Assembly: GCA_963696325.1 (NCBI GenBank)
Contig: CAVOJV010000015.1
Span: 1-64,000 of the forward strand
Direction: 5' to 3'
DNA length: 64,000 bases
From: CAVOJV01 sp963696325
GTDB lineage: Bacteria > Pseudomonadota > Gammaproteobacteria > Competibacterales > Competibacteraceae
The notes below the pieces were generated by a model, which was given only the letters and a program-made list of their open reading frames with translations, did no database searches and was not told the origin of the DNA. This document shows, in pieces, positions 8,002 to 17,059 of the stretch. Position numbers and translations under genes: made by a program. Within the stretch, counting starts at the first letter, position 1. Each line of letters opens with the position of its first letter.

Positions 8002-10600
8002 CCGATCGAGCCGACTCGTCGAAGGTGTCTGAGACCATCCCCGGACTCTGCGGGCCTTGCGTTTCCCTAGCCGCCTCGGCCACCGGTTTTCCGACCCACT
8101 CGAGCTGGAGAAGCCGATGATTACCGTCGGCCGACTTGAGTTGCCGAACTTTGACGCCCAGGGTCCTCAGGGCCGTGCCCAGGCGCCTCAGCTGATGGGT
8201 CAAGCCTTTCGCGGACCGCGGCCAAGATGGCAACGTGACCTCGGTCCCCGCCGCGTCGGCCAATCGGCTCAGGAGTTCTGCGGAGCTGCCCTGCCAGGTG
8301 CCGTGTTGGCCGCGCTGTTCACAGAAGTTCAGGAGTGCCTTGGCCACGGAGGAACCGTCCAAGCCGGCCGCGACGGCCTCGGTGCGATTTTGGGTATAGG
8401 CCTCGAGAAAAACACCCGCTTCAGCCCCAAGACCCGGCTCCGCGGCGGTGGCCCAGAGCGCGAAGTCCGCCAGTCGCGGGAGCCTGGGCAGGTGGGTATC
8501 CGGAAGCCGTTTGAGCGCGGTGGCTACAGCGTCCAACAACACCCCCAGAATCCCCGGCCGTGCGTGCTCGAAGGCCGTCCACAACTCGGCCTCGGGCCGG
8601 CGCTGGAGCGCCGGGATCGGTGCCAGGTTCAGGATAATCGCCCGGTCGATAAGGTCCTGGCGGGTCGCCACCGCGTCGATGCCGTTCAGGAGGATGGGCC
8701 GCTGCACCTGGATCAACACCTCCTCGGTATCGGTGTAGAGCTGCCGGGTGGAGAACCCACCGCCGGTGGCCAGACGGCACAGGGCGTCCGACAACCACGG
8801 TGGCAGGCCGCTCACGTTATCGAGGGCAATGACGTGGCTGTTGCGGGCGGCAATCAACAGATCGCGCTCCTCCCGGGGTGTCGTCCGCAGGGTCGCCACG
8901 GAGGGATCGAGCAATGCCCGCAAACAGCGGGTCAACCCACTCTTGGCCGTGCCCTGCTCGCCCTGGGTGATCAGCACTGGATAAGGACCGCGATCGCGCA
9001 GCGCCTGTACCGCCCACGCCAGTACCAGGAGTCGATCCTCGGCATTGACATTGAGAAACCTCCAGAGTTGATCCAGGTCACCGCCTCTTGTGGGGACTGG
9101 CAACGGCAGCATCCCGTTGCGGCGAATAAAACGCACTGGTGGATCGCTCACCAACCGCCACCCCGAGGGGTCGATCACGATGGCGCGCCAATCCGCATCA
9201 CAGAGGTCCAGGTATAGGTGCCCCTCGTGACCGGCCACCCGCAGGAATACCGGCTGCTCGGGGGCCTCGAAGCGCGCCTGTCCCTCAATCACCCCCAGGG
9301 CATCGGTCAGCGCCTGGGAGGAGGGGGCCTTACGCTGCGCCCGCCAGAAGCACCGTGCTAGCCACTCCCGAAACGCCGGCGAGCGCACCGGCCACTGCTC
9401 CCGATGGCCGTTGCTGGTCAGGGTGGTATAGGCCACACCTTCGGGATCGTGAAACAGCGCAGTACCTTCGGCCATCTCGACCAGTGCCGTGGCCTGCGAT
9501 TTCTGCGGCGCGGCCCGACTGCCAGCGTTCTTGTCACCAGAGGGTGATTCGCTGTTCGCTTGGGGTGACACACTGCTCCTGCCCTGGCTATCCCGCGCCT
9601 TCGCCCGCGCTCTTGCCAGCTCGTTCCTGACCCAGGCAATACCCTTTGCTCGGGGTTTGTCACTGATCCGGTAAGCGGGGTTGAGCAGTACAGCGGCGAT
9701 CCGTTCGTCGTCGAGACCGGCGCGTATCAGGGCCTGAACGACGGCAAAAACCGCTTCGCTTCGGGAAGGATAGTGCCCCTGCCCGGTCGTGATAAGGCTC
9801 TTGATGCGTTCGCTCACCGGCAGTGTTGCGACATCGATCGGCGCCAATGGACGCTTACGTCCGCAGTTGATTGCCGTCGTGATCTGGCGCTCACGCTGGC
9901 GGCCCGCTTTCTCCTGCAGGAAGGATCCATCGAAGCAGAGGCCCTCCCGACTGAACTGTTGGTAGTAGGCGACCGCGTCCGGGGGACACGCCGGCAGGAA
10001 GTAGAGATGGTCGGGATTCCGGCAGGCGGTGTCGAGCGCACGGCCAAAGCACTGACCGAAATAGTCGTAGAGGGCACCGGCACAGGACGGTGGCAGGGGC
10101 TCTCTCAAGGGGATGATCACCCGCCATTTCTCCGCTGCCGGGTGATGGGTGTAGCTGCTGTGGGCGGCATAGCGGTAACCCCTCAGCGCAGACTCGATGC
10201 CCGCGCGGTCGATGTGATCATCTAAGTCGAGAACGGCGGCGTAGAGGGCCAAGACATTGCCGGCATGGCGCAGATTCCCGTGGTTGTTGGGGGAACGGCC
10301 GAATACGGCCGGCAGCCAGGCGGAACCGTCTTTCTGTGCTTTCCAACGGTTCTTGAGTGGCTGCTGCGCGACCCGGATCGCGCGTTTTCGGATCTCAACG
10401 TCAGCGTCGGGAGGTAGGGACCGCAGGGCACGCTGCTCGGTCTCGCGTAAGGCCTGCCGGTAGGCGGACAGCGCCATGTCACCCCGGATGTCCGGCGTGG
10501 CCAAACCCATGACGAAGCTGAGCCAGTCGCCGTCGATGCGCCGGGGACGGGTGTCCGTCACTCCGTCGATGACCGAATAGCAAAAGCGGGCTTGATCCAT
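7931..10600 (-). CDS. Primase-ATPase replication protein of an integrative element
   Basis: An 889-residue two-part protein. The N-terminal part looks like an archaeo-eukaryotic-type primase: acidic motif LDLDDH (about nt 10213-10234, residue ~125), then HSSYTHHP and WRVIIPLREPL. The C-terminal part is a P-loop ATPase with the variant Walker A GEQGTAKSG (about nt 8950, residue ~545), an acidic ALDNVSGLPPW and the block LCRLATGGGFSTRQLYTD typical of phage/plasmid helicase-primases. It probably initiates replication of the excised element. The frame is open back to 10846, but the ATG at 10600 is preferred because it overlaps the stop of the upstream AlpA-like gene (TGATG). The tail carries repeated SDVSE-type sequence from the TCGGACAC repeats. 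Confidence 0.8.
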   Translation of the reverse strand: MDQARFCYSVIDGVTDTRPRRIDGDWLSFVMGLATPDIRGDMALSAYRQALRETEQRALRSLPPDADVEIRKRAIRVAQQPLKNRWKAQKDGSAWLPAVFGRSPNNHGNLRHAGNVLALYAAVLDLDDHIDRAGIESALRGYRYAAHSSYTHHPAAEKWRVIIPLREPLPPSCAGALYDYFGQCFGRALDTACRNPDHLYFLPACPPDAVAYYQQFSREGLCFDGSFLQEKAGRQRERQITTAINCGRKRPLAPIDVATLPVSERIKSLITTGQGHYPSRSEAVFAVVQALIRAGLDDERIAAVLLNPAYRISDKPRAKGIAWVRNELARARAKARDSQGRSSVSPQANSESPSGDKNAGSRAAPQKSQATALVEMAEGTALFHDPEGVAYTTLTSNGHREQWPVRSPAFREWLARCFWRAQRKAPSSQALTDALGVIEGQARFEAPEQPVFLRVAGHEGHLYLDLCDADWRAIVIDPSGWRLVSDPPVRFIRRNGMLPLPVPTRGGDLDQLWRFLNVNAEDRLLVLAWAVQALRDRGPYPVLITQGEQGTAKSGLTRCLRALLDPSVATLRTTPREERDLLIAARNSHVIALDNVSGLPPWLSDALCRLATGGGFSTRQLYTDTEEVLIQVQRPILLNGIDAVATRQDLIDRAIILNLAPIPALQRRPEAELWTAFEHARPGILGVLLDAVATALKRLPDTHLPRLPRLADFALWATAAEPGLGAEAGVFLEAYTQNRTEAVAAGLDGSSVAKALLNFCEQRGQHGTWQGSSAELLSRLADAAGTEVTLPSWPRSAKGLTHQLRRLGTALRTLGVKVRQLKSADGNHRLLQLEWVGKPVAEAARETQGPQSPGMVSDTFDESARSDVSEDRDLSADVSEANAMTTIGF

Positions 10601-10839
10601 CAACGGCCTGTGGGCGTATCCCGGGATTGCCACTCCCCCCGTGCAAAGGCCTCTAACTCCAAACGCAGCCAGCCGGAAGCGCGCAGGCCGATCTTGCGGG
10701 GTTTGGGAAACCGGTCCTGCCGGGCGAGACGGTAGGCCGTGGGCAGGCTCACGCCGGTAAACAGGTGCTGATCTTTGGGCCGGACGATGGAGTCTCGGGT
10801 CGGCCACCGGGGGGTAACAGAAGTCGGATTCATGGTCAT
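10600..10839 (-). CDS. AlpA-family regulator
   Basis: A 79-residue protein with an AlpA/excisionase-like winged helix-turn-helix: LFTGVSLPTAYRLARQDRFP followed by PRKIGLRASGWLRLELEAFA. AlpA-like proteins regulate or assist excision of P4-type elements. The start at 10839 is supported by GAGGTGA four bases upstream on the minus strand. It is the first gene of a two-gene operon with the primase-ATPase. A copy of the element's 36-bp inverted repeat lies about 60 bp upstream (10898-10933), which may be its operator. Confidence 0.8.
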   Translation of the reverse strand: MTMNPTSVTPRWPTRDSIVRPKDQHLFTGVSLPTAYRLARQDRFPKPRKIGLRASGWLRLELEAFARGEWQSRDTPTGR

Positions 10840-10897
10840 TACTCACCTCACTGTTGGACTGATCAAGGCGAGTCTACAAAGATCGTGGCCGGCCAGT

Positions 10898-10933
10898 AAG
10901 CGAAAATCGTTATTTGGTGAAGGGGGGATTTTT
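10898..10933 (-). promoter_or_regulatory. 36-bp repeat, copy 1, upstream of alpA-like gene
   Basis: The sequence on the minus strand, beginning AAAAATCCCCCCTT and ending CGATTTTCGCTT, matches 34 of 36 positions of the plus-strand sequence at 11849-11884. Each copy points towards the gene it precedes (the AlpA-like gene here, the excisionase/integrase pair there). Shared operator or promoter is my inference. Confidence 0.65.
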
Positions 10934-11033
10934 GGCTATGAAGGTTCTATCGATGATAGCGAGTGGCTAATGACCGGAAAGCGATTGACGTGCCGCCGGT
11001 AAAATTCCGGGTCTTCAGGATAAGGATTTTCGC

Positions 11034-11061
11034 TTGACAGCGCGTGCTTTTTCGCTAGGGT
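11034..11061 (+). promoter_or_regulatory. Possible sigma-70 promoter
   Basis: TTGACA at 11034-11039 and TAGGGT at 11056-11061 with a 16-bp spacer, reading rightward into the iteron-like repeats. A 13-bp partial copy of the 36-bp repeat (GGATTTTCGCTTG, 11024-11036) overlaps the -35 box. No obvious gene follows, so it could drive a small RNA or a primer transcript. Confidence 0.3.
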
Positions 11062-11099
11062 GAGAGGCGATATCCAACCGCGCCTGACGGTCTATCCGG

Positions 11100-11178
11100 G
11101 CACCCCGCGGTCTTGCACCGCACCCCGCAGGTTCTCCTGCACCCCGCTGGTCAACCCAGCACCCCCAAGCACCGTGTA
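11100..11178 (+). repeat. Iteron-like repeats, four copies at about 20-bp spacing
   Basis: GCACCCCGC starts at 11100, 11120 and 11139, and a diverged GCACCCCC at 11159, giving spacings of 20, 19 and 20 bp, about two helical turns. The second half of each unit is less conserved (GGTC or GGTT after the core). The position between divergent replication and integration genes suits an origin or control site. Confidence 0.55.
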
Positions 11179-11848
11179 GGACCGTGAGACCGGTGCGGTG
11201 ATTCAAGTGATCATCGGTCCTTCGCGCGTAACCACAACCCTGTTGAGCGCGTGTTCAACCCACCCGACCGGCCTGCGATGCCCCTCGGGATACCGGCTTC
11301 CCGGTGCTGACTCACCCGAGGGAAACGGTGAGCGCGACAGCGTTAGCGTCGTCACTGGCGGGCGTAGCCGGGTAGTGACGACGCGCCTGCGCGTCGCCCG
11401 GCGCTACCGGCACCGCCGCTGGTGGCCGGTTCCAGGCTGGATGACAGCGGATGACAGCCGCGTGATGAGCAATGCTCAAACGAAGGCGAAGGAGGTGATC
11501 GAAAACTTTGTGAACAAGTTGCTCCAACCGACCTCTTCATGAGGCGAGCGGGTACCTTTCACGGGTGGCTTCTTCAACAGAGGAAAGCCCGTGTGTCCAA
11601 GCGGACGTTTTCAGGTACTTCGGGGTTAACGAGCCCCATGACCCTTGCCCCTCGGGGACCCGTCGAGGTTCACGCCTCGCGGCTGGTCAGAAACACTTAC
11701 CGATGGTTTTTCTCGTTGGAAGGCCTGAACTACTCGCTCGAACATTTCGGCAGGCGTAACCATAATAGCCGCTTTCGCGCCCAGACTGGTCGAGATGGTT
11801 GTCGTAGAAGCAACGCACGGCTACCAACGCCGTAATGCAATATCGCTA
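11179..11848. other. Remaining non-coding control region of the element
   Basis: No recognisable gene. A 25-codon frame at 11465-11542 plus (MSNAQTKAKEVIENFVNKLL...) is preceded by no clear ribosome binding site and is only a weak candidate. Other frames on both strands are short and overlap each other. The stretch is GC-rich on the left and ends in the AT-rich 36-bp repeat. Confidence 0.4.
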
Positions 11849-11884
11849 AAAAATCCCCCCTTGACCAAATAATGATTTTCGCTT
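11849..11884 (+). promoter_or_regulatory. 36-bp repeat, copy 2, upstream of excisionase/integrase genes
   Basis: Near-identical inverted partner of 10898-10933 (differences at two positions: C/G and C/T). It lies about 220 bp upstream of the excisionase-like gene on the plus strand. The two copies bracket the 0.95-kb control region. Confidence 0.65.
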
Positions 11885-12107
11885 GCGCCACACGATGGCT
11901 TTGCTGAGTATAACAGCGCCTCGATAGCGCGTACCGGAGCAAAACTCTGCATAGGTACAGGCAAAATCGAACAGACGTTCGCAAGATCAAACATCCGATC
12001 TCGATCGGACTGCCACACCAGGACGGCGCAGGGGGGAGATGAAATAAAGTGGAATGCCCTGTCAAGAAAGCATTCAGCGTGAGTTGGTGGGCCGTGAAGC
12101 CCTCATC

Positions 12108-12518
12108 ATGAAGGACCTCTCCAAAGTCACCATGGCGTTGCTCCCGCGCCTGATCCGACTCCGGGATGCGCCTTATTACCTGGGCATGGATCGTAACCGC
12201 TTCAACACCGAGGTTCGCCCTCAGCTCATCGAAATTCCCATTGGCGAGCAAGGTATCGCTTTCGATCGGCTTGACCTCGACGCCTGGGCGGATGATTATA
12301 AATCTCGCAACGGGCGTCCCGGTCAATCGAGAGGAGAAAGACTATGGGACGCAAGAGAACGCCAGGGCTCTTCAAACGCGGTGGGGTCTGGCACATCGAC
12401 AAGCAAGTTCGAGGACGCCGAATTTGCGAAAGCACTGGCGAGAGCGTGCTTGCCAGGGCAGAACAGCACCTCGCCAGGAGGATCGAGGAAATCCGCCAAG
12501 CGGCCGTCTATGGAGTGA
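12108..12518 (+). CDS. Excisionase-like HTH protein overlapping the integrase
   Basis: The N-terminal 70 residues form a winged-helix excisionase-type domain (LPRLIRLRDAPYYLGMDRNR, then EIPIGEQGIAFDRLDLDAWA). The C-terminal tail is Ser/Thr-rich (SSNAVGSGTSTSK). The last 175 bp overlap the integrase in a different frame. I recall this N-terminal domain upstream of phage-type integrases. An upstream GTG or ATG in the same frame (from 12054) is possible, but the ATG at 12108 fits the domain start. Its likely role is control of excision. Confidence 0.6.
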   Translation: MKDLSKVTMALLPRLIRLRDAPYYLGMDRNRFNTEVRPQLIEIPIGEQGIAFDRLDLDAWADDYKSRNGRPGQSRGERLWDARERQGSSNAVGSGTSTSKFEDAEFAKALARACLPGQNSTSPGGSRKSAKRPSME

Positions 12519-13432
12519 GGCCAAAGCGGACTTTTCGGCAAACAGCGACGAAGTACTTGAATGAGAATCACTATAAGAGTTCTATTGCTCATGAAGCAAT
12601 GCACCTCAGACAGCTTGATTCCTATATCGGTAATCTGCCGCTTGATGCTGTTCATATGGGGACATTGCAGGGCTTCATCTCGGCTCGGCAGAAACAAGGG
12701 GTCAAAACCAAGTCTATCAATCTCGCTTTAGGCGTCGTACGACACATTCTTAACGTGGCTGCGACCGAGTGGCTAGATGAGAATAATCTGACCTGGTTGC
12801 GGGTAGCTCCTAAAATAAAGCTGTTGCCTGTTATGGATGCCCGCAAGCCCTATCCCTTATCATGGGACGAGCAGACGCGGCTGCTGAAAGAGTTACCGGC
12901 ACATTTGGCAAACATGGTGCTCTTTAAAGTCAATACCGGGTGTCGGGAACAGGAGGTTTGCGGGCTACGTTGGGAGTGGGAGATCGGGATTCCTGAATTG
13001 GATACCTCGGTTTTCATCATCCCTGCCGAGCGAGTGAAAAACAGGGAGGAACGACTGGTGGTATTGAATCGAGTGGCCAAATCGATTATTGAGAGGGTCC
13101 GCGGGGATCACCCTGAATATGTCTTTACCTATCAGGGTAAACCGGTGACACGGATCTGCAATACAGCTTGGAAGAGAGCTCGCACGCGGTCTGGCTTGCC
13201 CAAGGTGAGGGTGCACGATTTGAAGCACACTTTTGGCAGACGGTTAAGAGCGGCGGGGGTATCGTTTGAGGATCGGCAAGATCTTCTTGGCCATCGCAGT
13301 GGACGGATTACAACCCACTATTCACAGGCGGAGTTGGCTAATCTGATTGATGCCACTAACAAAGTCTGTGAGCAGGATTCCCGCAAAAGTCCCGCACTGG
13401 TGGTGCTTAAACAAAAAGCCACTAGCGCTTGA
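12344..13432 (+). CDS. int: Tyrosine integrase of the tRNA-Asn element
   Basis: A 362-residue tyrosine recombinase. The N-terminal SAM-like DNA-binding region spans about residues 60-160. The catalytic domain follows, with Arg201 in NTGCREQEVCGL, the H-x-x-R box as HDLKHTFGRRL (His291, Lys294), His317 in LLGHRSG and the nucleophile Tyr326 in THYS. Lys where the second catalytic Arg normally sits is unusual for the superfamily, though I recall it in this integrase subgroup. GAGGAGAAAG lies just before the ATG. The gene stops about 30 bp before the 3' end of tRNA-Asn, the expected attachment site. Confidence 0.9.
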   Translation: MGRKRTPGLFKRGGVWHIDKQVRGRRICESTGESVLARAEQHLARRIEEIRQAAVYGVRPKRTFRQTATKYLNENHYKSSIAHEAMHLRQLDSYIGNLPLDAVHMGTLQGFISARQKQGVKTKSINLALGVVRHILNVAATEWLDENNLTWLRVAPKIKLLPVMDARKPYPLSWDEQTRLLKELPAHLANMVLFKVNTGCREQEVCGLRWEWEIGIPELDTSVFIIPAERVKNREERLVVLNRVAKSIIERVRGDHPEYVFTYQGKPVTRICNTAWKRARTRSGLPKVRVHDLKHTFGRRLRAAGVSFEDRQDLLGHRSGRITTHYSQAELANLIDATNKVCEQDSRKSPALVVLKQKATSA

Positions 13433-13462
13433 TGGCTAAGAGCTTGATTTTAAGCTGAAAAC

Positions 13463-13538
13463 TGGCTCCCCGGGACGGACTCGAACCGCCGACCCAGTGG
13501 TTAACAGCCACTTGCTCTACCGACTGAGCTACCGGGGA
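13463..13538 (-). tRNA. tRNA-Asn (GTT)
   Basis: Full cloverleaf on the minus strand. The acceptor stem TCCCCGG pairs with CCGGGGA. The anticodon loop CTGTTAA gives GTT, and the T-loop is GGTTCGAGTCC. The discriminator G and CCA are encoded. The 3' end faces the integrase gene, consistent with integration at the tRNA 3' end. I did not find the second attachment copy by eye. Confidence 0.92.
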
Positions 13539-13671
13539 TTTGTGGGAGACCGCATCCTACTGATTGCCGGGGCGGGTGTCAATATTCTATTCCCGGCGCT
13601 GGGTCCAACTTCCTGGCGGGGAAACGGGGCCGTGGCCAGTTTGTTTGGGTCACGACCCCGCTTGAAGCGGT

Positions 13672-14858
13672 TTACTGCCCCAGCACTTTGCGGATGCGGG
13701 TCAGGGCTTTCTCCAGATTGTCCATGCTGGTGGCGAAGGAAATGCGCATGCAGCCCTCGGCGCCGAAGGCAGAACCCGGTACCATGGCCACGCCGCCTTC
13801 CTTCAGGAACAGCTCGGCCAACTGGATATCGTTGGCGATGCCCTTGTTAGCCATGATTTTGCTGAAGCTGGGGAAGGAATAGAAGGTGCCATCGGCCGGG
13901 AGCACTGCCACACCATCCATCGCTTGCAAGGTCTCGTAAACATACTGGTGGCGTTCCCTGAAGGCCTTGACCATGGGCGGGACGCAACTCTGATCGCTCT
14001 CGATGGCTGCCTGGGCCGCCACCTGCGCAAAGGACGTCGGGTTGGAGGTGCTCTGTGACTGGATCGTGTCCATGGCTTGAATCACCAACTTGGGACCGGC
14101 GCAGTAGCCGATACGCCAACCGGTCATGGAATACGACTTGGATACGCCGTTGATCACCAGGGTACGGTCGTACAGATCCGGGCAGGCCATGACGATATTG
14201 CTGAAAGGTTCCTCCGTCCACAGGATTTGCTCATAGATGTCGTCGGTGGCGATATAAATATCGCGGGTGCTTGCGCAATACGTCGCCCAGGGCGGCCAGT
14301 TCAGCACGGGTATAGGCGATGCCCGTTGGGTTGGAAGGGCTGTTAATTATGAACAGGCGGGTGCGTGGGGTGATGGCCGCCTCGAGTTGTGCCGGGGTGA
14401 TCTTGAAGGTTTGCTCGAAACCCGCGCTCACGATGATCGGCGTGGCCTCGGCCAGCAACGCCATATCCGGGTAAGAAACCCAGTAGGGCGCGGGAATGAT
14501 GACCTCGTCACCCTTGTTGAGGAGCGCCTGGATGAGATTGTAAATGCTGTGCTTGGCGCCGCAGGAAACCAGAACCTGCGCGGGTTCATACGTCAGGCTG
14601 TTGTCACGCTGGAATTTGGCGACGATGGCTTTCTTCAACCCAGGGGTGCCGCCAACGGGGGTATACTTGGTAAAGCCCGCTTTAAGGGACTGTGATGGCG
14701 GCTTCCTTGATGAAGTCCGGGGTGTCAAAATCGGGTTCGCCGGCGCCCAGGCCGATGACATCGTGGCCGGCGGCCTTCAATGCGTTGGCCTTGGCGGTTA
14801 CGGCCAGGGTGGGGGATGGCTTGACCTGTTGTACACGATCAGACAGTTGGATTTTCAC
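13672..14858 (-). pseudogene. aspC: Aspartate/aromatic aminotransferase, two frameshifts
   Basis: Class I PLP-dependent aminotransferase of about 395 residues. The GTG start at 14858 has AGGAG five bases upstream. Frame 1 reads VIGLGAGEPDFDTPDFIKEA. After a shift near 14690 comes YTPVGGTPGLKKAIVAKF to SPSNPTGIAYTRAEL. After a second shift near 14270 come DIYIATDDIYEQI, the PLP-lysine motif VINGVSKSYSMTGWRIGY and the C-terminal FATSMDNLEKAL. All conserved blocks are present, so only two single-base changes separate it from an intact gene. Either a recent pseudogene or a sequencing problem. Divergent from uvrB. Confidence 0.85.
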
Positions 14859-14948
14859 GACAACTCCTGCGGCGCCAGGGCCGGTTGAACATACCATTAT
14901 GAACGAGGGTCCAATGATAATGGATTCGTCGATTCGCACCAAATCCCC

Positions 14949-16982
14949 ATGACCAAAAAATTCCAACTCAACATCCCCTTTCAGCCCGCCGGTGACCAGC
15001 CTGGCGCCATTCGCGCCTTGTTGCAGGGACTGGACAATGGCCTGTCTCAGCAGATCCTCTTGGGGTGACGGGCAGCGGCAAGACCTTCACCGTCGCCAAT
15101 GTCATTCAGGCGCTGCAGCGCCCAGCGCTGATCTGGCCCCTAACAAGACCCTGGCAGCGCAGTTGTACGGCGAGATGAAGGAGTTCTTTCCACATAACTC
15201 CGTCGAATATTTCGTCTCCTATTACGACTATTACCAGCCGGAGGCCTATGTGCCGGCCTCGGATACCTATATCGAGAAGGACGCCTCCATCAACGAGCAC
15301 ATCGAGCAGATGCGCTTGTCGGCCACCAAGGCCCTCCTGGAGCGGGCCGACAGCATCATCGTGGCCACCGTGTCATCGATCTACGGTCTGGGCGATCCGC
15401 AAGTCCTATTTGAGATGGTGTTGCATCTGGTACGCGGCGAGAAGATGGACCAACGGGCCATGCTGCGCCGTCTGGCGGAATTGCAATACACCCGCAACGA
15501 TCGTGGAACTGCACCGCGGGACTTATCGGGTGCGCGGCGAGGTGATCGATATCTACCCGGCGGAATCCGAGCGCGATGCCGTGCGCGTGGAGTTGTTCGA
15601 CGATGAGATCGAGAACATCTCAGCTACTTCGATCCGTTGACCGGCGAGGTGTCGCGCAAAGTGCCGCGGATGACCATCTATCCCAAGACCCATTACGTCA
15701 CGCCGCGTCAAAGCATGCTGGATGCCATCGACAAGATCAAGGACGAATTGCGCGAGCGTCTCGCGCAACTCCATGCAGCCAGAACAAACTCTGTCGAGGC
15801 ACAGCGCCTGGAGCAACGCGCCCGCTTCGACATGGAAATGATCGTTGAGCTCGGCTATTGCACGTGGCATCGAAAACTATTCGCGCTATCTGTCGGGGCG
15901 GCAGCCCGGTGAACCGCCGCCGACACTGTTGGATTATCTGCCGCCTAACGCCTGCTGTTCATCGATGAAAGCCACGTGACCATTCCTCAACTCGGGCGGC
16001 ATGTACAAGGGCGACCGTTCCCGCAAGGAGACCCTGGTCGAATATGGGTTTCGTCTACCCTCGGCCATGGACAACCGCCCGCTGCGATTCGACGAGTTCG
16101 AGCGTCTAGCCCACAGACGGTCTATATCTCGGCGACGCCCGGAACCTATGAGGCGGAAACCGCGGGCGAAGTCGTGGAGCAGGTGGTGCGCCCGACCGGT
16201 CTGGTGGACCCGGCAGTGGAGATGCGCCCGGCGACCAGCCAGGTCGATGATTTACTGTCCGAGATCCATGCTCGGGTGGCCGTCGCCGAGCGGGTGCTGG
16301 TGACGACATTTGACCAAGCGCATGGCCGAGGATCTTACGGAATACCTGGCTGAGCACGACGTACGGGTACGCTATCTGCACTCGGACATCGAGACGGTGG
16401 AACGGGTGGAAATCATCCGCGATCTCCGCCTGGGCGTGTTCGACGTGCTGGTCGGCATCAATCTGCTCGGGAGGGGTCTGGACATGCCCGAGGTGTCCCT
16501 GGTGGCGATTCTGGATGCCGACAAGGAAGGCTTTCTGCGTTCTGACCGCGTCGTTGATTCAGACCATTGGCCGCGCTGCCCGCCATCTCAACGGCAAGGC
16601 GATTCTGTATGCGGACAAGCATGACCGGTTCCATGCGTCGCGCCATCGACGAAACCGACCGCCGTCGCGCCAAGCAGCAGGTCTATAATGAAACCCACGG
16701 CATCACGCCGCGCAGCATCCGGAAGGCCGTGGCCGATATCATGGAAGGCGCCCGTTACGGTGCGCATGCCCGGCGGCCCGGCAATTCGCCAAGGTCGCGG
16801 AGGAGCATGGCCAAGTATGCGGCCTTGTCGCCTGCCAAACTGGCGCAGAGGATCAAGCAACTGGAGCAGGTATGTACCGGCACGCCCGCAACCTGGAATT
16901 CGAGGAGGCGGCCAGGCTGCGCGATGAAATTCAACGGATTCGGGAATTCGGGCTGGAAATTCCCGCTGCCCAAGCGGGCTGA
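14949..16982 (+). pseudogene. uvrB: Excinuclease subunit UvrB, many frameshifts
   Basis: UvrB is the damage-verifying helicase-like subunit of nucleotide excision repair. The whole 670-residue protein can be followed: start MTKKFQLNIPFQPAGDQPGA, Walker A VTGSGKTFTVAN, beta-hairpin YYDYYQPEAYVPASDTYIEK, IYPKTHYVTPR, ESHVTIPQL, SATPGTYE, MAEDLTEYLAEH, LVGINLL, MPEVSLVAILDADKEGF, and the UVR motif RNLEFEEAARLRDEI before the stop at 16980-16982. About ten frame changes are needed (for example near 15068, 15130, 15505, 15617, 15868, 15950, 16110, 16313, 16545 and 16872). At INLLGRGLD a loss and a gain nearly cancel (REG expected). Confidence 0.85.
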
Positions 16983-17059
16983 GGCTCGCGGTGCTGGTTC
17001 ACCGCGTTTTTGCCGCAAACGGATGGAGTTGACGGCTAAAAGGTGCGCCTCCCGCAGGG

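Noticed and set aside
7931..13432. Calling the tRNA-Asn element a prophage
   Set aside because: There are no capsid, tail, portal, terminase or lysis genes; only replication, regulation and integration functions are visible.
13672..14966. Three separate small genes in place of aspC
   Set aside because: The pieces join in order into one class I aminotransferase with all conserved blocks; they are not independent proteins.
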